From Erinaceus europaeus (lineage: Eukaryota > Chordata > Mammalia > Eulipotyphla > Erinaceidae): DNA of 64,000 nucleotides. Below are positions 22,540 to 35,049 of the stretch, piece by piece; the stretch's first letter is position 1; each line of letters opens with the position of its first letter. The stretch is taken from positions 67,616,302 to 67,680,301 of the forward strand of contig NC_080175.1 of assembly GCF_950295315.1 (NCBI RefSeq), written 5' to 3'. The notes under the pieces are model-generated. The model was not told where the DNA came from. It worked only from the letters and a program-made list of their open reading frames with translations, and searched no databases. A program made the translations under genes and the position numbers.

Positions 22540-24170
22540 ATCCCTGATTCCTGAAGGGAGACAGGAGTGCTCTTCCAGGTTGGCCCACAGCATCTTACGG
22601 GGAGACTCTGCTCCCGCTTCCCGCCACCCCTGATGAGTGGTCATAGTGCTTCAGTCAACCCTGGCTTCTGATGGTATAAACGGCAGCTGGGATTTACTCC
22701 CCTAACTTTACTCCTCCAGATCATCATAGATGATCTTGGGGCCCCCGAAATTCAACTGTGAACAGAGCCCTCAGACCCACTGGATTGTGATGGCTGGACA
22801 AAAAGCATTCTCTCTCCAGGGCTGGTCCCAGGGTGGCGCTGGGTCCAAGGCAAGCCCGCCAGTGTCTGCTGCTCTTTGCTGTGAACGGGACAAGAAAGCT
22901 CATGTTTGCTGAGGGGAGGGCTGCATTCACTGTCCAAACAGCCCTCTGTTTGCTGTCCGCCAGCATATTGCAGCCTCTGTGGGCCTCTCCAGAATGCTTG
23001 AATGGCTCCCCTTGTGTTTGGGAGCCTCTGGCTCACTGAGAGGGAGAGGGAAGCCTCTCCTGGAGTCCTCAGCATGCACTGAAGCACCCTAATCTCCCCC
23101 AACCTTTAGAAAAAAGCAGACCCAGAGACGCATCTTAAGGAGAATGAGAAAGGGGCAGAGGAAAGGAAGGGAAGTAAAAGCCTCAATGAAGTGCCTTCAC
23201 TCTGACCACTGGCAGCCGACTTGGAGTAAATAAACCAGGCTGCCTTGAGAAATAGAAAGAGCTGTGAGAATATTCCTGGTTTCCCTTGAGTGAGATCAAA
23301 GGTGCAGTGCTTGTTTCCAAGTTGAGGCTCAGCACTGTGAGCTAAGTCACATCCAAATACCACTCCATGGCTAGAATGCCTTCCTGATGTTACCAGGCTG
23401 GGAATGGAGCTCTAGTCCACCTGGGTAATTCCTTTAAGCACCTTAACTGAGAAGAAGGAATGTTAATTAATCAACACACTATATCCTTATTTTATAGCCA
23501 TGCTGCTGATGGGCAGTGCATCTCCGTGAGCCATAGCGTGGACAAGATGCATCTCTTCTGGCCCCGAGTTACTGAACCAGAGCTTGCTGGGCAGACTTGG
23601 CCAGGGCATTTATGAGGGAAATGAAGAGAGGGTTTCTTGCAATTGGTGGGGAGGGCAGGTACTTTTATGATGGAAATGGTAGATTCCCAGACAACAGTGA
23701 ACTCTACTGCTTCTTATTCATCAAGAAGTCATTGCTTTACCTAGTTGCCCACAAAATAACCTTCAGAGTCATCACTATTTTCCAAGCTATGCAGTTTTCA
23801 CTTTGTTTTTTATACAGACTAGTTTAGTTGAGTAGATATTTCTATTTACACCTGCCCATAATCTTGGGAAAACATATTTCTTTAACCTTGCTGGTGACAT
23901 ATGGACTGTGACAAAGGTGGGTAATAGAGGCAGGTAAGAGAGGAAGTGGCCACAGTGCTGAGGTATGATCATAACCACCTCAGCCAACCCCTCAGGTGAT
24001 CGAAACGTGCACTGCCAGCAGAATCTGATAGGGTGTCACGATGACATCGAGATTATAAAATCAAGAAAGCAGGTACAATGATATGCTTCCCTATATATGA
24101 CGAGAGCAAGAAGAGAGGATTCCAAGCAGTGTTTTAAAGACTGTTATTTACTTCTGCTGGGTAAAAGGTA
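22540..24170. other. Intron with no recognised repeat
   Basis: Moderately GC-rich up to about 23100, then ordinary; no repeat or RNA gene recognised. Confidence 0.5.
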
Positions 24171-24204
24171 GCATAATTATTTTTCTTTAAGACTATTTTC
24201 TTAA

Positions 24205-24396
24205 AACTTTTTGTTGTATTTTATAGGACAGAGAGAAATTGAGAGGAGACAGGGGTAGAAATGGAGATGGAGACAGAGAGACACTTGTTTCACCGCTAAT
24301 GAAGCTTCCCCCCTGCAGGTAGGGACCCAGGATTGAACCTGGGTCCTGAGACATGATAATGCATACACTTAACCAGGTGTACCACCACCCAGCTCC
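24205..24396 (-). mobile_element. SINE family B, minus strand
   Basis: TTTTATAGGACAGAGAGAAAT to CCAGGTGTACCACCACCCAG; intermediate between A and B in its tail. Confidence 0.75.
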
Positions 24397-24450
24397 ATCA
24401 TAATCACTTTTCTTAAAGGACTATAGGTTTTATTGAAATGGGGTATTTTA

Positions 24451-24685
24451 AAAAAATATTTATTTATTTATGTATTTATTCCCTTTTGTTGCCCTTGTTG
24501 TTTTATTGTTGTAGTTATTATTGTTGTTATTGATGTCATCATTGGATAGGACAGAGAGAAATGGAGAGAGGAGGGGAAGACAGAGAGGGGGAGAGAAAGA
24601 GAGACACCTGCAGACCTCCTTCACCACTTGTGAAGCGACTCCCCTGCAGGTGGGGAGCCAGGATCCTTAAGCCGGTCCTTGCACG
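24451..24685 (-). mobile_element. SINE family A, minus strand, 5' truncated, with 16-bp target-site duplication
   Basis: Read on its own strand it begins CCGTGCAAGGACCGGCTTAA, so the tRNA head is lost. Flanks GAAATGGGGTATTTTA are exact (24435-24450, 24686-24701). Confidence 0.93.
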
Positions 24686-25162
24686 GAAATGGGGTATTTT
24701 AAAGATTTATTTTTCTGAGAATGAAATTGACTACAACTCTTGAATACTATGTTTATAGTTACTTAGTTACTGGTCATCTAGTAGGCCCTGACTAAAGAGG
24801 CCACATAACTCCTGAAGGGGAGTTAGAATACCTTTGCATAACTGATGTAAGGCAGGACTTGTCATCATTTCTAGGAGCCAATCAAAAAGGTTGTTTATAA
24901 GTCTGTTCTGGAGACAGTATGGCAAATAGTTATAAAAAGTCAAAGACACTCACACAGTACTGTGGTGCTTGACAAGTGGCTGAATTAAAGCTTTCCCAGA
25001 TGTGTTGCACACATGAGAACTTTTCAGAGTTTTTAGTTTTAGATTTGAGCTATCCAAAATTTGTTCCGTTTCTTTAATTTCCAGAGAGAAGTTATGGCAG
25101 GGGAGACTAGCTCAGCTTTCCACCTCTCATTATTTATAGGTAACTTTGTTTAGTTTTTCTTT

Positions 25163-25457
25163 TTTTTTTAATTTTTTAAAATATTTATTTTATTTATGTA
25201 TTCCCTTTTGTTGCCCTTGTTGTTTTATTGCTGTAGTTATTATTGTTGTTGTCGTTGTTGGATAGGACAGAGAGAAATGGAGAGAGGAGGGGAAGACAGA
25301 GAGGAGGAGAGAAAGATAGACATCTGCAGACCTGCTTCACCGCCTGTGAAGCGACTCCCCTGCAGGTGGGGAGCCGGGGTTCGAACCGGTATCCTTATGC
25401 CGGTCCTTGTGCTTTGCGTCACCTGCGCTTAACCCGCTGCGCTACAGCCCGACTCCC
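25163..25457 (-). mobile_element. SINE family A, minus strand, full length, with 16-bp target-site duplication
   Basis: Complete from the inverse tail to the inverse head (AACCCGCTGCGCTACAGCCC). Flanks TGTTTAGTTTTTCTTT are exact (25147-25162, 25458-25473). CpGs largely kept; a young copy. Confidence 0.95.
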
Positions 25458-26046
25458 TGTTTAGTTTTTCTTTGCCTTATTTGGCTAACTGTGCTGCTTC
25501 CATATGTCTTGGGTCTTTTTCACCCTGTTTCTGAGGCACCCCCACGCCCAAGAGGAGAGCAGTGCCTGGACTCATACCCAGAAGATTCCCAGCTGGCTTT
25601 CCTGTGTGACACCTCCACTCCCCAAATCACCTTTCAGTTGCCAGCCAGTGTTTTTCAGCAATCTTTTCTGTTTTCCTTAGGATCAGTTTTTAAAATACAG
25701 CCTAGATGTTAACAGGGAAATTGGAAAACTATTTTTGCTTGCTAGCCACTCAGCTATCATGTAGAGGTGGCCTAGATGCAAGTAGAAGTAGAAAACACCT
25801 GTAGTAACCATACATTTGCTCCTCAGTCCTGGATAATGACAGCCAAATAAATAGTATAGGTTGAAGGTGGAAATGACCAAAGCTTGCTTGGGTGAGATCT
25901 GACCATTTTTCACTTTTATGTACACATGTTCCAGGGTCTTAGGTTTCTTTGGTATGTTTTGATAGGTTAGATTTCTCCAAATATGTTGAGTCATTTTGTG
26001 AGTAATTAATTTAGTAAAAGCAGAGCATCAGAATGTAACTAAAACT

Positions 26047-26350
26047 GGGGGCTGGGCAGTAAGCACACATGGCGCTAAGCTCAAGGACCCAAGTAAAGAT
26101 TCCGGTTCGAGCCCCTGGCTCCTCACCTGCAGGGGTCACTTCATAAGTAGTGAAGTAGGAATGCAGGTGTCTTTATCTCCCCCTTTCTGTCTTCCCCTCC
26201 TGTCTTGAGTTCTTTCTGTCCTATCCAACAGCAACAATAGCAATAACAACAACAAGGACAACAAAATGAAAAAAAAAAAGGCCTCCAGGAGCTGTGGGTT
26301 TGTATTGCAGGCACTGAGCTCCAGTGATAACCCTTGGGGGCGAGGGGCGA
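26047..26350 (+). mobile_element. SINE family A' with 16-bp target-site duplication
   Basis: GGGGCTGGGCAGTAAGCACAC head, B box GGTTCGAGCCC, end GCCTCCAGGAGCTGTGGG and CAGTGATAACCCTTGG. Flanks GAATGTAACTAAAACT / GAATATAACTAAAACT differ at one base. Confidence 0.9.
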
Positions 26351-26505
26351 GAATATAACTAAAACTTCAGCATTAATAGTGATTCCCACCCCAAAGCCTT
26401 TGGAGAAAAAGATTTTTTTTTTTTAAATCTTCCTAGTGAATTTTCTATAAATGGCAGGTTAAGATAGTACATTTTGCCATTACAACCTGCATCTTCATGT
26501 TTTAA

Positions 26506-26791
26506 ATTTTATTTATTTATTTATTTTCCCTTTTGTTACCCTTGTTTTTTATTGTTGTAGTTATTATTGTTGTTATTGATGTCATTGTTGTTGGATAGGA
26601 CAGAGAGAAATGGAGAGAGGAGGGGAAGACAGAGAGGGAGAGAGAAAGATGGACACCTGCAAACCTGCTTCACTGCTTGTGAAGTGAATCCCCTGCAGGT
26701 GGGGAGCCCGGGGCTCAAACCAAGATCCTTATGCTGGTCCTTGCACTTTGTGCCACGTGCGCTTAACCCGCTGCACTACTGCCCGACTCCC
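26506..26791 (-). mobile_element. SINE family A, minus strand
   Basis: TTATTTATTTATTTTCCCTTT to CGCTTAACCCGCTGCACTAC. TGCATCTTCAT / TGTATCTTCAT near the two ends is a probable duplication. Confidence 0.9.
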
Positions 26792-28015
26792 TGTATCTTC
26801 ATTTCTAAGGCTGAAATTAATAAGACTGCTCTGAGATGAGCTCTGGAAAAAGACAGAAGGTGTAAGGAAACAGGAATCTAATTTCTCTCCCAGCTACTAG
26901 GGGAAAAAAAATTAGCACTTCAAACTTGAATTTAGCATGCATTCATAGCTTAGAAGGGCATACCATCCTCTCTCATGAATGACTTAAAAATATAATAATG
27001 TATTTATTTCTGTGCCCCTCCTTGTAGCTTTCTTTAGGATGGTGTGTTGGGTATAGATAAAGATAAACTGTATAAATCAAAAGATAATTTATGCTTGTAC
27101 TTATGTGTCAACAACTTGTTGTAGTCCATTAACCCCCACCAGTAAAGTAAAAATAAATAAATAAATAGTAAAAAAAAGATAATTTACTGATTAAAAAAAA
27201 TCAGCAACCCAAGAATGTATTGTTTATTGGCTACTATCTTCCAAGAATTAATAAGAATCAAGGAACTGTTTGAATGCTTCAAAATGTTGGCTATAGCAAC
27301 ATTAAAAAAAAATTTTTTTTTTATTCAGAGTTTTAGGAAACACATCTAATTGTCATACATGGTGTTTTAATGCAAATCACTTGCGTTGTGAGTTCTTGGG
27401 ATGACTAAACTAAAACTGTTTACTTTCAGCCTGTCCACAGATACCAAACTTACTTTAAAGTACTATCTCCCTACCCCCCACTTTGCCAAACAGTTATCCT
27501 AAGAGTTCTGAACTAATGATTTTGGTTTGTTTTTCTTTTTCTTTTTTCAGGATACAAGGAAACTAAATTCCTGACTAATCTCTAAAATTGTCACTGTTAG
27601 CTTTAGTGTTAATGAGGCTGCCAGACTTTTTGATGATACTTAAAAAAACAAAACCCTGAATCTGAAAATGCTTTGCATTTAACTAGAAGAAAAAAAAATA
27701 AATTGTGTTAGTTATAGGGATACTGAGTCCAAGTGAATCTGAATTTGAAAATAAAAGGGTGAAGAGTGCATTTACTTAAGACAAGCAGCATTTCAATTTT
27801 CTCTTGAGTACTTTGTGTAGGAGCTCAGTTTGGGTGGTTTATGGGCTACTAGACACCGGGCTGATTGTTCCAGTACATGTATGCTGGTTGTTAATGGGAA
27901 CTGGGTGATTCCGCCCACAGAGCTGTCTTGTACACAGTGGACAGGTCTGCAGATTGAACTTCCAGAGATTCTGGTTTCATTCAGCTTCTTCTCAAACTGT
28001 ATTTTATATATATAT

Positions 28016-28078
28016 GAAGAGAGAGAGGGGGAGAGGGAGAGAGAGGGGGGGGGGGAGAGGGAGAGGGAGAGAGAGAGA
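28016..28078 (+). repeat. Purine-only (GA/G)n tract
   Basis: All A or G for about 60 bases, including an 11-G run, preceded by TATATATA. Confidence 0.9.
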
Positions 28079-29059
28079 ACATTTCTCGTGGGTCTAGTGA
28101 GATTTGCTTATAAACATTCAAATGTGTCTAGAATTGGAAAGACTAAGTGGAGGTTTTAGAGGAGAAAAACATCCTTTTTTCCCCCCTGGATCAAATGAAA
28201 GGTGTGTCATCTAAGAATTTGCTTTTATAGATGTATTACACACATGTAGAATTATCTTTTTATAGTTATTTTATATGGAAATAAACATTTCCTAGTTATG
28301 GATAATGAAATTCTTCCATATAAATGGTCTTATTTAACAATACTCATATACACAAACACAGTGTATATGTGGAAATCTGTTTAAATAATGAGACTTAATT
28401 AACAAAAACTATTCATATCTTTCATATTTATATACGAATATTCATATTCTTAGCAAAAATAGTGGAAATTTACTTAAATAGTGGTTATAGTGTTGATTTG
28501 TATACCAGTAGTCTCAGTAACCTAGTGCAGTACAGAATGGAAAATGGTGAAACTAGGATCTCTTTTGACTTAAACTTGGCAGGACTCTGTCTAGTTCTGG
28601 ATTAAGTTCTTAAATGCCATGGGCCATGAGAGACATGGAAGGTGGACTTGTCCTCGTTGGTCTGCAGGGTATGCTGTCGGGGAGAGGCTGAACTTGTGTT
28701 TCTCTTGAACTCCACCTGTGCATATAGACAGATTAGAGGTAAAATATTTTTGGAGCCCAGTTTTAAAAAGGCCATAGATTAGGTCTTAAAATTGACCCAT
28801 GGGAATGTGTTTGAAAGTTGTGTTAAGGGGATAAAGAGAGCAAGTGACCTGGTTTAATTGTCTCAGTGCTTGTGGGATTGCTTGCTTTGCAGAATTGGGG
28901 TGACATGTAGTCTTCCTGACTGTTAGGAATGGATGTAGCTTAGATTTCTAATTATTACTGGGAACCATTCATCAATTAAGATTGCTTAAGAAAATGTAAA
29001 CTTGTCTCATTTATTCTGGGAACTTGCCAGAGATTTTATTCAGCAAGTCAAGCCTCAGA

Positions 29060-29125
29060 CAGAAAATCGGTCTGGATGACCTTTAAGATCCTTCCTGCCT
29101 CATGGAAATTCTGATTCTGTGATAC
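29060..29125 (+). mobile_element. CR1/L3/MIR3-type 3' end
   Basis: GGTCTGGATGACCTTTAAGA, TCCTTCCTGCC and AATTCTGATTCTGTGATACT match the recurring GATGACCT..GGTCCCTTCC..ATTCTATGATTCT ending. Confidence 0.6.
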
Positions 29126-30418
29126 TGGCTGTCAGCTAAACAACCTTTAGAAAGATCTTATCAATCACTCTACCTATTTACCTATCTTAGATGCTTAGTA
29201 TTTCATTTTAATGATAACTGATGGCTACTGCTCATATAAATAAGTGCTGTGATTGCACTGACATCTTTTTTCCAGAATGTTATTAGTCTCTATTATATAA
29301 AATCTTATGATCATTTTGTGGTTCCCATGGAAATATAATAGTTGTTTTATTATGACTAAAGTTGGAGCACTATTTTTAGCCAAATTATATTCTTCTTTGT
29401 TAGTTGTAATATATTTAATTAAATGCCCATTAGTAGGATAAAATGTCATGGGACTACTTCTTTTTTCCACTCCTTTTTTGAATATTATGCTGAAATTCCA
29501 AGTTAGCTATTTGGACTTATAGTGTTTGAAGGATCTCAAATAATGCAGTTTTTCTTTCTCCCCTCTCAGTGCAACCTGAGATGGACCAAGGACCACTTGT
29601 AGGTTCCTATGATGCTTTTTGAATGTCATGTCCTAATATCACAGATGTTTGAATATAGCCTCATCTTGAGTTGGAAAGTAATTCAGTTGAGATAAATTGG
29701 GGTCCTATGTTTTCTTCCTGGTTTGTAGATTCATTCCAGTCCATCAAATCATGTCTTCTCTGTTAGGTTTAGTTCTTCTCTTTCCAAAGAGAGGATCTAC
29801 ACTTCCTACCCCAAATTCTTCTTTCTCACTTTCTGATCTCCATGTTGTGAAAACTTGTTGGCCCATATCTATGGCTGGATAACTTTAAGTCAAACGGTAA
29901 AGGTACCTATGATCTTCGTTAATACATCGTCAAGGTGAATCTTGATGGATCTTGGAACAGGTGCACCTATGCAGGTGGGATGATTCCATAGGTGGCACCA
30001 GGGAGAGGAGAAGGCACGAAAACAGTGGCTTCTCAGTGTGGTGATGAAAACAGAGAGACAATTAAGACTAAAACTGTCTTTTCGTGCACACATCTAACCT
30101 GAATGGGTATTTGATGAGGAAAGGACGTGGCTGTAACATGTTGCCTTGAAGGGGTTTCTGGGCCATTCACATTTCTGTATTCTATATCTCTGCATGTGCT
30201 GTCATTTAGTCATGGTAGCGCTCATTTTGATTCACTGTTGTTTGTCTGTACAGCGCATGTTGATAATTTTGACGTATCTCCTTTCTTATCATAGCATGGC
30301 CTATTCTTGTCTGTTCCTCATGCAGGATGTGGTCATTTCAAAATGGATCCATTCCTTTGAAAAACTTACTGCTGTTCCCACTCTGGGGGAGAAAAACAAT
30401 AAATCACTAAAGCCATGT

Positions 30419-30486
30419 TTTCTCCCTCTCCCTCTCCCTCTCCCCCTCCCTTCCCCTCCCCATCCCCCTCCCCCTCCCTTCCCCCC
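30419..30486 (+). repeat. Pyrimidine-only (CCCTCT)n tract
   Basis: Nearly uninterrupted C/T run attached to the tail of the adjacent minus-strand SINE. Confidence 0.9.
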
Positions 30487-30763
30487 ATGGTTATCACTGG
30501 TGCTCAGTTCTTGCACTACGAATCCACTGCCCTTGGCAGCCATTTTTTCCCTTTTCTTTTTCATTTTCTTTTATAGGACAGAGAGAAATTGAGAAGGGAG
30601 ATAGAGAGAGAAAGAAAGATAAGACACTTGCAGACCTGCTTTACCACTCATGAAACATTCCTGTTACAGGTGGCAAGTGGGGGCTCGAACCTAGATCCTT
30701 GCATGGATCCCTGAGCATAGTACTATGTGCACATAACTGAGTGAGCCACCCCCTACCCCCCTC
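30487..30763 (-). mobile_element. SINE family A', minus strand
   Basis: GGTTATCACTGGTGCTCAGTT start; AGACCTGCTTTACCACTCAT; diverged head. Confidence 0.78.
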
Positions 30764-30985
30764 TATTCTCCAAGTGAAGACCCCCTGCCTTAATGTCTAA
30801 AGACCCCCCTTAGTGAAGGTCAGGTTGCTGTTTCTCAGAGAAATGCTAAGCTGTCAACTAAAGCTGTGTGGGGCAGCGATGCCAGCACATGGATAGGGTG
30901 GCCTGCTGCCCCTGCATGTCAGCTCATTCTGACAGCTGAGGGAATTGCTGGCCAGGTGGCACAGCCTTCCTGCAGGTCAGCAGAA

Positions 30986-31007
30986 GTATATATATATATA
31001 TATATAT
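30986..31007 (+). repeat. (TA)n microsatellite
   Basis: About 10 TA units. Confidence 0.9.
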
Positions 31008-31234
31008 GTCAAAACCAATAAAGTGTTTGCAAAATGAAGGGCTTGTAGTGAAGTGCCTAGATCTTAATTTTCCTGTTAGTATTTTCAAGGACTTTTCTTT
31101 ATAAAATATCAGAAGTGCTTTCTTAGTGTGAATTACTTTCTCATTCCTCAGAATTTTCAAGTTTATAAGTCACAGTTTGTAAATATAAATAAGGAAATCC
31201 ATGGATTGTGTGCCATTCAAAACCATTATTGATG

Positions 31235-31327
31235 ATGCTGGATACAGTGTGGAACCACCTACCCATAATCTTAGAATATTGTGAACCACTATTAGATTAC
31301 TCATAAAACTTTGAGAAATAAAAAAAG
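31235..31327 (+). mobile_element. L1 3' terminus
   Basis: GTGGAACCACCTACCCATAATC, CACTATTAGATTACTCATAA then an AAATAAAAAAA tail: a diverged version of the 10058-type end. Confidence 0.5.
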
Positions 31328-32039
31328 TCCCCCATTATTGAGAACAGTTTTGAAAAGCAGAACAAAGGACTGAATCTGAGTATCCATTTAGGTGAGCTTG
31401 GCTGTCAGGGAAGCAAGTGAGTGGTTTTCCTTGTCGACTGGGCACATTACAGTTCAAATTTGGGTAGTGTCAGAATTTAACTGGGAGATCCAGCTTTAGC
31501 ATTAGGAATCTTTTTTTTGTTTGTTTTTTCCTCTTCCAAATGTCGACTCTTTGAGCCAAATTCTGTCCAATTCTCTAGTCATTTCTGCAGCTGCACTAGA
31601 CTTCCTGCAAATTCCCCCACACCCCCAGCATCTCGGCATCTGTGCGTTCCTTACTCATGCCGTTCTCTGTGGAACTGCAAACAGAAAGGCATATTCTTCT
31701 CAATGTCACTGTGGCCTCAGCATCCCACACAGGGTCTGGAAACAAGATTGGGTTCAGTAAAGTCAAAGTCAAGAGTTTTTAAAATCAGGAGATGAAAAGC
31801 TGTGCCACTGGCCTATCTTCTAGTATCCTATGTCTTCATGCCTGTGTATCTGTAGCCTAGAATGTGAATCAAGTTCTCTTGAAAACCGGGCCGAGCTGCT
31901 TTGCCTTGCGTGAATGGATTCACCAACTCCATTTTCCAGCTTCCCTCAGTCTTCCAGCTCCATAACTCTTGGCCTCTATCAAAACAGTTGCTGCTTTCTG
32001 GCACTTGTTTACGTGTGACATGTCAGGTGTACAAATCCT

Positions 32040-32110
32040 TTTTGTGACTTTTAATTTCCCACAGCATCTTGCACAGTGTTTGCTGAGTTTAGTTCAATGA
32101 ACTACTAAGT
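32040..32110 (+). mobile_element. L2 3' end remnant
   Basis: CACAGCATCTTGCACAGTGTTTG and TTCAATGAACTACT parallel L2 (CCTAGCACAGTGCCTGGCAC, TGAATGAATG). Confidence 0.4.
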
Positions 32111-32360
32111 GGCATAAGTTGTGCAGAGTAGTCACCCAGGAATCATGCCATTTAAAAAATGCCTATGTTTTGACAAGGTAGAAAGCCAAATTTTGTTTAA
32201 GTTGAGACTGGAATCCACGAAATCTAGCTTTATGTCAAAAATTCACAGATTGCTTACCTAGTGTAGTGGCTGTGCACGAAGGCCTTTATTCCCAAGGCAG
32301 CAGAGCTTTGGGTTCAATCCCGTGCCACCAGAAACCAGAGGTACACCCTGTTGGTGTAAC

Positions 32361-32379
32361 ACACACACACACACACACA
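32361..32379 (+). repeat. (CA)n microsatellite
   Basis: About 9 CA units, directly before the following SINE. Confidence 0.85.
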
Positions 32380-32685
32380 TTGGGTGGTGGTGCACCAGGT
32401 TAAGTGCACATAGTACGAAGCATAAGGATCCCTGTTCGAGCCTTCAACTCCCCACATGCAGGGAGGTCGCTTCACAAGCGGTGAAGTAGGTCTGCAGGTA
32501 TCTGTCTTTCTCCCCCCCATCCCCATCTTCTCCTCTCTCTCTTGATTTCTCTTTGTCCTATCCAATAAAAATGAGAAGGAAAAAAAATGTCTTCCAGGAG
32601 GAGTGGATTTGTAGTGCTGGCACAAAGCCCCAGCAATAACCCTTGAGGCATAAATAAATAAATAAGTAAATAAAATAAATTTAAC
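32380..32685 (+). mobile_element. SINE family A'
   Basis: GGGTGGTGGTGCACCAGGTT head, GTCGCTTCACAAGCGGTGAA, TCTTCCAGGAGGAGTGGATT and CCCAGCAATAACCCTTGAGG, then AAATAAATAAATAAG. Confidence 0.85.
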
Positions 32686-33374
32686 TTTTCTCCTTGTTTC
32701 TGACATCCTACTAGCAGCTGAGTAACAAAATGAGTTCAAAGAGAAATATTTAAAAAAGAAAAATAATATGTTGTGTTTAACATTGGCAGACCGATTTGAA
32801 GAGTAACACAATGCCTTCCTTCATTTTGAAATCCTGAAGTGATAGAGGGGTGATGATTTGTCCTTTATCATCTCTGTCAGTAACTTAGTTTTGGTTCTTG
32901 GCTGCCATGTTTCAGGGTGCTTTCCACAGGAATGTTCAGGCTTTGGGCAGTGGCTTGTTATTGTCACCAGCTACTTCTGAGGATAATGACTGTGATAGAC
33001 CAGAAATTCTCTTAGTAAAGCCAGGTTCAGAGAGATCCAGAGAATCAATTTGCAGCAATGAAGATTGAGTCCTTGATTTAGGCACAGCCCAGCTGACCAA
33101 GGCATCTTAGAAGTTAGGGGAAGCTGGGCAAAGGTCAGGTTTGGGAACAGGAAGTAGATAGCTTACTTATGTGTTCACTGTCATGATTCATATAGCTTGA
33201 ATAGATTGTGTTTTTCAAAAGAGGGTATTATTTCCAAGGTACAGGATAGAAGCATGTTTTTTAGAAGAAAAAGTGAAAATAGCTAACTTGTTCATATGAG
33301 AAACTCTAGTTTTTATTTGTCTATGTGGTAAATGATTAGAATCTCTTAACTTTTTTGTTCAGACTATATTATTT

Positions 33375-33562
33375 TTTTTAAATTATCTTTATTTATTGGA
33401 TAAAGACAGCCAGAGGGAAGGGAGTGGTAGTGAGGGAGAGAGATAGACACTGCTTCACCATTCGTAAAGCTTTCCCCCTGCAGGTGGGGAATAGAGGCTC
33501 GAACCTGGGTCCTTACACACTGTAACATATACGCTTAACCAGGTGTGCCATCACCCAGCCCC
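33375..33562 (-). mobile_element. SINE family B, minus strand, with 14-bp target-site duplication
   Basis: Flanks AGACTATATTATTT / AGACTGTATTATTT (33361-33374, 33563-33576) differ at one base; complete to GTGTGCCATCACCCAGCCC. Confidence 0.9.
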
Positions 33563-33749
33563 AGACTGTATTATTTCTTCCCCCTCCCTCTTCATCCTCT
33601 TCCTCTTCTTTTATCTTTAATAACTCTAAGAGCCATCTTTCCTGGCCCAAGTCCACCTCCCCTGTCTCCCTCACTCCTCTTTTTCTCTTAAAGGGAGAAA
33701 GAAGAACGAAAAGGAGAGACAGACTATTATTTTCTACCATTCCCTGACT

Positions 33750-33856
33750 TTACCTGGTACTGCCCATAGTGCTTTTCTGTGGTGCTGGGGTTTAAACACA
33801 GGGCCTCCACAAAGTAAGTAGCACATACTACCAAGTAAGCTATCTCCCACCCCACA
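33750..33856 (-). mobile_element. Diverged tRNA-derived SINE, minus strand
   Basis: TTCTGTGGTGCTGGGGTTTAA, ACACAGGGCCTCCACAAAG and AAGCTATCTCCCAC. Confidence 0.5.
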
Positions 33857-33999
33857 TACATACTATTTCTCTTTTGCTGATAACAGTGGAAAAAAAAATT
33901 TTTTTTAAATCCAGTATCAGTGACTAGATGGAGGTTTTCACATCCTGGCCCTCTGTTAAACATCTTTTTTCCCCCTACTTAGAATGAGGAGATTAAGGA

Positions 34000-34165
34000 T
34001 TTGAAAGAGAAAAGGAGAGACCCCACAGTACTGCTCCATCACCCATAGAGTTTCCTTTGGTGTGGCCTGTGGTACTGCCATGTGGTGCCAGGGGCAGAAC
34101 CCAGGACCTCATTCAAGGCGTGGTGTTCTCACTACTCATTCAGCTATATTCCTACTCCCGACCCC
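34000..34165 (-). mobile_element. Diverged tRNA-derived SINE, minus strand
   Basis: GCCATGTGGTGCCAGGGGCAG and ACCCAGGACCTCATTCAAGG mark an inverted B box. Confidence 0.5.
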
Positions 34166-34197
34166 AACCCCGTTATTTTTCATTCCTTCCTCTTTTC

Positions 34198-34348
34198 TAC
34201 TTTTCTTTTTGATAAAAGGGTGAGATGCAGTTGGAGAGGGAGAGAGGAAAGAGAGGCCCTTGCAGCAGAGCCCATCACTTGTGTAGGAGCTGAGGCTTGT
34301 GCATGGTTAACATGTGTTCTCTACTGGTTACACCACTGCCTGGCTTCC
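34198..34348 (-). mobile_element. SINE family B, minus strand, diverged
   Basis: TTTTTGATAAAAGGGTGAGA to TACACCACTGCCTGGC. Confidence 0.55.
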
Positions 34349-34410
34349 CAGAGTTATTTTTCGAAAATTACCATTCTTTGAAAAAGCAAGATAAGACTCT
34401 GGACACTGAC

Positions 34411-34545
34411 ATCACTATGCTTCATGTGCATTGCATCTTCTGATCCTTAAAACAGCCCTGGAGAGTAACCCTTGACCTCCCTTTCTCTGGACCTTAAGAG
34501 GTTTTCAGGGACCTGAGATCACTCATGGAGGAAAGTGACAGAGAA
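34411..34545 (-). mobile_element. MIR SINE, minus strand
   Basis: CATCTTCTGATCCTTAAAACA, GCCCTGGAGAGTAAC and ATCACTCATGGAGGAAAGTG follow the inverted MIR body. Confidence 0.6.
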
Positions 34546-35049
34546 CTCTAATGCCACCACTACCACCACCCCCTTCCCCTCTGGCTTCCTTCTTCACAGT
34601 GCTCAGCCAGCCAACTCCTCTCTGGCACGATGCCTTTAGGGAGAAGTAATTACAGGGTGGAGAGAACAGTCTAGTTGGGCAGAGAAATGTACCATCTCTG
34701 TTTGGCCTCTATGAAAATGACACCTTGAGAAAACATGACTTAGCAGCAGCGTTTTAAGGAACAACACAATTTACTCCCCAAGGAAAGTAACATTAGAGAC
34801 AGAGTTGGGCTCACGCCACAAAGAATGAACTTCTCCACCCCGTCTACCACCTGTCTGCTGTTCAAGTTGCCAGCTGACCTGAATTTCCTGTGTAGATCAG
34901 TAAAACCTCTGCTACTTCCGAGAGTCTCTAAGCCAGTCATTTTTGTAATGACCAGTGTATCCATAGGATGCTGATCTTTGCAGAGTCTTCAGTTGAAATG
35001 TTTTGAGTGCTTCCTTGTGTTGTTGTGCTTTCATATTTCTCCATCAAGA

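Larger units (their letters stand above)
27000..30410. other. Intron without abundant SINEs
   Basis: About 3.4 kb with no family A-E insertion; only a CR1/L3-type remnant and a purine tract, listed separately. Confidence 0.55.

Noticed and set aside
22752..23102. Overlapping open frames on both strands in a GC-richer segment
   Set aside because: No homology recognised and no splice-site pair with sensible phase.
32314..32811. 165-codon open frame on the minus strand
   Set aside because: Passes through an A' SINE and a CA repeat; no protein family.
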